A DNA stretch of 64,000 nt from Simonsiella muelleri ATCC 29453 (GTDB taxonomy: Bacteria; Pseudomonadota; Gammaproteobacteria; Burkholderiales; Neisseriaceae): contig NZ_CP019448.1 of NCBI RefSeq assembly GCF_002951835.1, forward strand, positions 1,488,001 to 1,552,000, given 5' to 3'. This document shows, one piece after another, positions 59,325 through 64,000 of this stretch (positions are counted from its first letter, which is position 1; every line of letters begins with the position of its first letter). The notes under the pieces were generated by a model. The model was not told where the DNA came from. It did no database searches and worked only from the letters and a program-made list of their open reading frames with translations. The translations under genes were made by a program, and so were the position numbers.

Positions 59325-60236
59325 ATGACAAACACCACTGCATTAAAAGCCGCCGCCAAAGGCAATTTACAAACCCAAACCGCGCCACGCGATTTGAAAG
59401 CGATGCTTGCCAGTCCAAACATCATTAAACGTTTGGAAGAAATTATTGGCAAAAATACAGGCAGCTTTTGCGCCAGCCTGATTCAAATTTGCAACAGCAA
59501 TTCGATGTTACAGCAAGCTGAACCTAATACCGTTATCAGTGCTGCCATTGTTGCTGCCACGTTGAACTTACCAATTAACAACGCACTGGGTTTTGCTTAT
59601 ATCGTGCCATTTCGCAACAACAAAGCAGGCGTAACCGAAGCACAATTTCAAATCGGTTACAAAGGCTTAATTCAACTTGCGATGAGAAGTGGGCAAATCA
59701 AACGCTTGGTAACAACAGAAATCTACGCAGAACAAATTATCAGCCGCAACCCAATTAAAGGCTATGAATTTGATTTTGATGTTTTACCGAAAAAGACCGA
59801 AGCACCAGCAGGATTTTATGCGTATATGGAATTAATCAATGGTTTCATTGCTGAAGTCTTTATGACGGTTGAAGAAATTCAGTCTCACGCATCACGATAC
59901 AGTCAAACTTATCGTAAAGGCTACGGCGTATGGAAAGATAATTTTGATGAAATGGCGAAAAAAACCGTGATGAAACAACTGCTTTCAAAATACGCACCGA
60001 TGAGTATTGAATTGCAACGAGCCACACTTGCTGACCAATCTGTTATCCAGCAAATCCCCGAAAGCGATAACGTGATTGATGCCGCATACAGCTATCCTGA
60101 CAACAGCGCAGAAGTATTTGAAGTTGAACAGGAAAGCAAATCAGCAGGCATTAAAGAAGCCGAAGCAGATTTTAAAGATGCAACATCAACCGAATCATCA
60201 ACCGAATCAATCCAAACAGACGGATTATTACTTTAA
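59325..60236 (+). CDS. recT: RecT-family annealing protein (right copy)
   Basis: Identical to 3976-4887; works with the RecE-like exonuclease in phage recombination. Confidence 0.93.
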   Translation: MTNTTALKAAAKGNLQTQTAPRDLKAMLASPNIIKRLEEIIGKNTGSFCASLIQICNSNSMLQQAEPNTVISAAIVAATLNLPINNALGFAYIVPFRNNKAGVTEAQFQIGYKGLIQLAMRSGQIKRLVTTEIYAEQIISRNPIKGYEFDFDVLPKKTEAPAGFYAYMELINGFIAEVFMTVEEIQSHASRYSQTYRKGYGVWKDNFDEMAKKTVMKQLLSKYAPMSIELQRATLADQSVIQQIPESDNVIDAAYSYPDNSAEVFEVEQESKSAGIKEAEADFKDATSTESSTESIQTDGLLL

Positions 60237-60250
60237 AGTAAGGAAATATT

Positions 60251-61285
60251 ATGACAACCAACACTCAAATCGCTTTATATCAAGGCGTTGAAGTAGAACA
60301 AGCTGTATATATGGCGGCTTTTAGCCAAGAAAATGGCTTGCAAGAAATCATCAACCAAATTACCCAACAAGCCAAAGCACAAGCTGTTGAATTATCGGGC
60401 GATATTAACATCAAGAAAAATCGTACTGCTCTTTCATCATTGGCGCGTACTGTGGCGAGTGCCAAAGTTTCCATTGATGATACAGGGAAAAGTTTAGTAG
60501 AAGATGCAAAAGCGAAAATTAAAATTGTTGATGACAATCGCAAAAATGTGCGCGATAGCTTAGATGCGCTGCGTGATGAAATCCGCAAACCAGTAACCGA
60601 ATGGGAAGAAGCTAAAAAAGCAGAAGAAGCTGCGCTTGAAGCTGAAAAAGCCCTTATCAAAACACTATCACAAGCAATTGATGAAAACGGCAACCGTAAA
60701 AACAGTATTCAGCTGCGTGAAGACTTTGAAAAAATTAGCCAACGGATTCAATCCGATAATGCAGATATTCAGGCTGCTGCCAAAGATGCCTTAAATCAAT
60801 TGGAGCAGCACATTCAGGCAGCCGAGCAATACGAAGCTCAACAAGCTGAAATTGCCCGATTGGAAGCGGAAAAAGCAGCACGCGAAAAAGCTGAATATGA
60901 AGCAAAAATTGCAGCTGAAGCCGCCGAAAAAGCCAAACGTGAAGCGGAAGCCAAAGCACAAGCAGAACGCGAATTAGCTGAACGTGCAAAAATTGAAGCG
61001 CAAATGAAAGCAGAAGCCGCCGAGCGAGAGAAACAAGCCATGCAAGAACGCATGGAAGTTGAAAAGAAAGCAGCAGCCGAAGCTGAACGAATGCGGATTG
61101 AAGCGGAGCAACGCGAAATTCAAGAAGCAGAAGCCAAACGCGCTCAAGATATTGAATATAAACGACAAATCAACCGTGAAATTTACAACGTGATGATTTC
61201 GTGTGAAATTGAAGAAACCGCAGCAAAAGCTTTTTTGCTCAAACTTCAAAATGGCGAAGTGCCACATTTGAAAATTTGTTATTAA
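60251..61285 (+). CDS. Coiled-coil protein, DUF1351-like (right copy)
   Basis: Identical to 2927-3961. Confidence 0.7.
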   Translation: MTTNTQIALYQGVEVEQAVYMAAFSQENGLQEIINQITQQAKAQAVELSGDINIKKNRTALSSLARTVASAKVSIDDTGKSLVEDAKAKIKIVDDNRKNVRDSLDALRDEIRKPVTEWEEAKKAEEAALEAEKALIKTLSQAIDENGNRKNSIQLREDFEKISQRIQSDNADIQAAAKDALNQLEQHIQAAEQYEAQQAEIARLEAEKAAREKAEYEAKIAAEAAEKAKREAEAKAQAERELAERAKIEAQMKAEAAEREKQAMQERMEVEKKAAAEAERMRIEAEQREIQEAEAKRAQDIEYKRQINREIYNVMISCEIEETAAKAFLLKLQNGEVPHLKICY

Positions 61286-61337
61286 CCAACATTCAGGCAG
61301 CCTGAAACTATTTTTTAACACAAACAAGGAAAAGAAA

Positions 61338-62168
61338 ATGAGTAACAAATACTTTGGTCATGAAAACAAGCTAGGCGATAAAAACACGCTGGGCGATTTC
61401 AACGAGCTGGGCAATAAAAACAAGTTCGGCAATGAAAATACGTTTGGTCATGAGAACACGTTCGGCAATGAAAACAAGCTAGGCGATTTCAATGTGTTCG
61501 GTAACGGCAACACGTTCGGCGATGCAAACGAGCTAGGCGATAAAAACACGCTGGGCGATGAAAATACATTTGGCGATTTCAACACGCTGGGTAATCGTAA
61601 TAAATTATGTGATTTCAACAGTCTAGGCTATAAAAATAAGTTAGGCAATAAGAACACGTTCGGCGATGGCAATGAGCTGGGCGATGAAAATGAGCTAGAC
61701 AGTGAAAATACGTTTGGTCATGAGAACACGTTCGGCAATGGAAACAAGTTCGGCGATGGCAACGAGCTGGGCGATGAAAACACGCTGGGCGATGAAAATA
61801 CATTTGGCGATTTCAACACGCTTGGCGATTACACCAAGCTGGGCGACAACTGCACTTTGGGCGAATCAAACAAATTGGGTAATGGTTTGAAATTTGGCAA
61901 AAAATTAACGATTGAGGGTGTTAAATGTCGTGATTTAATGACAATGGGAAATGTAGACGGTCTGGGCGGTCAAGGTCAAGTCGTGATTATTGTGCATACT
62001 GAGGGCATTAAAATTAGAGCGGGTTGTTTTTCAGGCAGCCTTGATGAATTTTGCGCTAACGCAGAATCTGAAAACAAAATCACATACAGTAAAGTGGTTC
62101 GCGCTGCTGCTGAAGCCTTTGAGCAATGCGTTAATGAAAAAGGCATGACAGGCGGTTGGGACGATTAA
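61338..62168 (+). CDS. Hexapeptide-repeat protein, 276 residues (right copy)
   Basis: Homologue of 1816-2874 with about 30 instead of 43 six-residue repeats, in a different order of variants. The C-terminal domain has GLGGQGQVV where the left has GLGRQVV, and a few substitutions. The gene is the main point of divergence inside the arms, consistent with fast recombination among its 18-bp repeat units. Confidence 0.85.
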   Translation: MSNKYFGHENKLGDKNTLGDFNELGNKNKFGNENTFGHENTFGNENKLGDFNVFGNGNTFGDANELGDKNTLGDENTFGDFNTLGNRNKLCDFNSLGYKNKLGNKNTFGDGNELGDENELDSENTFGHENTFGNGNKFGDGNELGDENTLGDENTFGDFNTLGDYTKLGDNCTLGESNKLGNGLKFGKKLTIEGVKCRDLMTMGNVDGLGGQGQVVIIVHTEGIKIRAGCFSGSLDEFCANAESENKITYSKVVRAAAEAFEQCVNEKGMTGGWDD

Positions 62169-62182
62169 AAATGGAGTAGATG

Positions 62183-62392
62183 ATGATGAATGTAGATTTG
62201 TTTCTGAATGCAGAAGAAGTGCATCAACTCACGGGATTTAAAAGAAAAACAAAGCAGATTCAGCAGCTTAAAAAAATGGGCATTCCGTTTTTCATTAATG
62301 CCACCAATCGCCCGATAGTCAGCCGCAGCGTGGTTGATGGCAGCGCGAAAGCCAAGCCGCCCAAAACACAAGGTTGGCAACCTGCCTTGTGA
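62183..62392 (+). CDS. DUF4224 protein (right copy)
   Basis: Same protein as 1592-1801; here three genes from the integrase, supporting a role in integration or excision. Confidence 0.75.
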   Translation: MMNVDLFLNAEEVHQLTGFKRKTKQIQQLKKMGIPFFINATNRPIVSRSVVDGSAKAKPPKTQGWQPAL

Positions 62393-62435
62393 AAAAAACT
62401 TGCCAAAGAAACAGAAATGGGATATGCTAAAAAAA

Positions 62436-62514
62436 GCTACTCAATCGTAGCGCAGGATTGGCGTCCTGTTTCTTTCAAACGGCAATAGCCGCTTTCATGC
62501 GGTTTCTTTATTGC
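62436..62514 (+). ncRNA. c4: C4-like antisense RNA controlling the antirepressor (right)
   Basis: 79 nt with GCTAC/GTAGC (62436-62451) and CAGGA/TCCTG (62453-62468) hairpins; the second displays the a' loop TTGGCG. The b' segment TCAAACGG follows, then a GCAATA/TATTGC stem enclosing CCGC/GCGG. The a' segment is complementary over 10 nt to 62584-62593 and b' over 8 nt to the loop at 62570-62578. Compared with the left copy, loops and targets change together while stems stay, which is covariation support for the pairing. It would block translation of the KilA-N antirepressor. Confidence 0.82.
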
Positions 62515-62661
62515 ATTTTCGTTCTACCCAATGGGCAGGAACGTGTGGAGTATCGCAAGATACGCTGTTACCGTTTGAACAGTACGCCAATCCATACGTC
62601 TCTTGCCCACCTTTATTGGCGTAAAGTAGGCAAGTTTATAACTTCCAAACGGAGCAACTAA
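62497..62661 (+). other. Possible leader ORF before KilA-N (right)
   Basis: A 54-codon frame (MRFLYCIFVLPNGQERV...) spans the C4 target sites and stops 1 nt before the KilA-N ATG, like icd before ant in P1. No ribosome binding site is visible at its start, so it may not be translated. Confidence 0.3.
62520..62593 (+). promoter_or_regulatory. C4 target region upstream of KilA-N (right)
   Basis: Three hairpins in series: 62520-62543 (CGTTC/GAACG), 62550-62563 (GTATC-gcaa-GATAC) and 62565-62582 (CTGTT/AACAG, loop complementary to b'), then the a target ACGCCAATCC. The left prophage has the same hairpins with different, compensated bases (AAGTAC/GTACTT and ACATC-gtaa-GATGT). Confidence 0.7.
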
Positions 62662-62662
62662 A

Positions 62663-63499
62663 ATGCAAAATCAAATTTCAATCTGCAATACTTCAATCCG
62701 TCAAATCAATGGTCTTTATTCAATCAATGATTTACATATTGCATCAGGCAACCTGAAAAAACATCAGCCCAGTAACTGGTTAGCAAATCAACAAACTATT
62801 GATTTTATTGCTGAATGTGAGAAAACTGGAAATCCAGTTATTTTTAAAAAACAAGGAATTGGCACATTCGTTTGCAAGGAATTGGTTATTCACTATGCGA
62901 TGTGGATTTCCCCAGCTTTCAGTTTACAAGTGATTCAGCACTTTTTAAATTCACTTTCAGGCAGCCTGAAACCCGATGCGCTGAAAACCAAAACCGCACT
63001 GCCCAACGGCTTAACTTTAGAACAGCAAGACGAGATTAAAAAATTCCATCGTGAATTAGTCCAAACGGCACCCAAAGAAAAACAAGCCAAGTTAGCGATT
63101 CAATTGTGGAGCAGCGTTAAATCAAAATTTGGCGTGTCGTACAAAGAAGTTGCCTCCGAACATTATCCCGAAGTGTTGAGTTTGATGGCGCGAGTGGCAG
63201 TGGAGCAGAACCAAGCCTTAAGTGGCGAAGTGTTGGACAAACCACAAAATCCGCAATCATTACCGATTGAATATTTTGAACATTTAGCGAAAATGATTCA
63301 TTATGCTGATTCGTACCGCAAAATTCAAGAGTTGATGTGCAACAACCCCAACAGCAAATCAGCGCAAGATTTTTTGACATCGTTGAATTATTCAACCAAC
63401 CCAAAACAAACAGGCTATCTGTTTGTTTTCAAACCAAATATCCAAAAAGATGTAAATGATGCGATGAATTCGCTGCACTATTATTCACAATTTGCCTAA
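62663..63499 (+). CDS. KilA-N antirepressor, full length
   Basis: A 278-residue protein; ATG after ACGGAG. Residues 1-100 are a KilA-N DNA-binding domain (FVCKELVIHYAMW ISPAFSLQVIQHF). From KTKTALPNGL on, the C-terminal domain is shared with the BRO-N protein at 1-552. Its N-terminal half differs from the left KilA-N protein at many positions whereas the linker is identical, a mosaic pattern. It is preceded by the C4-like RNA. As an antirepressor it would inactivate the CI-like protein; this is inferred from the family and the C4 context. Confidence 0.85.
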   Translation: MQNQISICNTSIRQINGLYSINDLHIASGNLKKHQPSNWLANQQTIDFIAECEKTGNPVIFKKQGIGTFVCKELVIHYAMWISPAFSLQVIQHFLNSLSGSLKPDALKTKTALPNGLTLEQQDEIKKFHRELVQTAPKEKQAKLAIQLWSSVKSKFGVSYKEVASEHYPEVLSLMARVAVEQNQALSGEVLDKPQNPQSLPIEYFEHLAKMIHYADSYRKIQELMCNNPNSKSAQDFLTSLNYSTNPKQTGYLFVFKPNIQKDVNDAMNSLHYYSQFA

Positions 63500-63569
63500 A
63501 GCCAAATAGCACAAATTCAAGACAAACAGCTTGGATTTGTGCTATTTTCTTTTATAAATATATCAATGT

Positions 63570-63772
63570 AAACTGGATTTAAATATGAGTATTCAAATCA
63601 AAGCTAATGAACAAAGCGCGAGTGTGGCTGTAGAAATTTTAGCGAGTGGTGCGCGTTGGTTGCTTATCTTAACTGGGCTAGCTATTTTTTTTGGTACGGT
63701 TTTGTATTTTGCACGCCCCTATTTTTTTCAGGCAGCCTGAAAGGTTTTTAAATAAGATTAATTCGGGATAAA
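63570..63772 (+). repeat. Duplicated fragment of the tail operon
   Basis: This segment matches the reverse complement of about 34376-34580: it contains a near copy of the small membrane protein gene and the first codons of the following tail gene, with its ATG changed to ATA. It lies between the antirepressor and the integrase and is evidence of an internal recombination. Confidence 0.85.
63585..63740 (+). CDS. Small membrane protein, paralogue of 34406-34558
   Basis: A 51-residue protein (MSIQIKANEQSASVAVEILASGARWLL at the start, given in two parts: MSIQIKANEQ and GARWLLILTGLAIFFG) with one transmembrane segment and a QAA end from an uptake sequence. Its intact frame suggests it may still be expressed. 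Confidence 0.65.
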   Translation: MSIQIKANEQSASVAVEILASGARWLLILTGLAIFFGTVLYFARPYFFQAA

Positions 63773-63780
63773 CAGGCAGC

Positions 63781-64000
63781 ATGAAAAAAGCACAAAACAA
63801 TTTGCCACGCGGTATGAGAGCAAGAAAGCGTAGGCGAAAAAATGGCAATACCGTTATCTATTATTTTGGGGAGGTATCGCAAAATGGGAAACGTGTGGAA
63901 ATTTCGCTAGGAACGGAATATTTTGTCGCAGTGAAAAAATGGGCAGAAATCAACATTGAGAAAATTTCGCCTAGCCAAAGCATTACTTTTTCGCAAGCAG
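63781..64000 (+). CDS. int: Phage integrase, N-terminal part (continues outside window)
   Basis: 73 codons are visible. The basic N-terminus (RGMRARKRRRKNGNTVIYYFGE), then GKRVEISLGTEYFVAVKKWAEINI is the arm-type DNA-binding domain of tyrosine integrases. It marks the right end of the right prophage, so the attachment site lies beyond the window. Confidence 0.88.
   Translation, partial: MKKAQNNLPRGMRARKRRRKNGNTVIYYFGEVSQNGKRVEISLGTEYFVAVKKWAEINIEKISPSQSITFSQA

Larger units (their letters stand above)
49220..62451 (-). repeat. Right arm of giant inverted repeat
   Basis: Reverse-complement partner of 1533-15845. It carries the uninterrupted versions of all early genes, including an intact CI-like repressor. 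Identity stops at 62451, in the first hairpin region of the C4-like RNA, and at 49220, in the last codons of the membrane-protein gene. Confidence 0.97.

Overview
ORGANISM. Dozens of copies of a 15-bp near-palindrome (TTCAGGCTGCCTGAA or TTCAGGCAGCCTGAA) lie between and inside genes. This is the DNA uptake sequence of Neisseriaceae in the AGGCTGCCTGAA / AGGCAGCCTGAA dialects known from the Simonsiella and Kingella groups. Together with the low GC content this suggests a Simonsiella/Kingella-like host. Almost every gene is phage-derived.

LAYOUT. The window holds two related lambdoid-type prophages facing each other. Their early regions form a huge inverted repeat: 1533-15845 (left arm) and 49220-62451 (right arm) are nearly identical on opposite strands. 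The arms differ mainly by an 849-bp insertion sequence in the left repressor gene, by 13 six-residue repeats in one gene, and by a few substitutions near the ends. The left prophage (1 to about 20.0 kb) is defective: after its early genes it has ninG, ninB, a small terminase and a few other genes, but no large terminase, portal, capsid or tail genes. The right prophage (about 21.6 kb to beyond 64 kb) has terminase, portal, head, connector, tail tube, tape measure and tail-tip genes on the minus strand, and an integrase that runs off the right edge. I found no lysis cassette in either.

LOGIC. In each arm a CI-like repressor and a Cro/YdaS-like protein diverge. On the Cro side follow a replication initiator whose coding region contains an array of eight iterons, and a DnaC-like helicase loader. 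On the CI side the operon continues with a HipA-like kinase, DUF3037, DUF1828, a DUF1828-like protein and a STAS-like protein, then (from a second promoter carrying the same operator motif) small proteins, a RecE-like exonuclease, RecT, a coiled-coil protein, a hexapeptide-repeat protein and DUF4224. Beyond the arms lie antirepressor genes. In both prophages the KilA-N antirepressor is preceded by an RNA that has the plan of the P1/P7 C4 antisense RNA. The two copies differ in their antisense loops, and their targets differ to match. The CI repressor has Ala where S24-type repressors have the catalytic Ser, so C4/antirepressor control may be the induction switch.

BETWEEN THE PROPHAGES. A three-gene cassette (20160-21547) is bounded by 91-bp inverted repeats and appears inserted in the loop of a terminator. 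Next to it is a Com-like zinc-finger gene, a perfect 11-bp hairpin and a D12-class DNA adenine methylase, resembling the com-mom arrangement of phage Mu.
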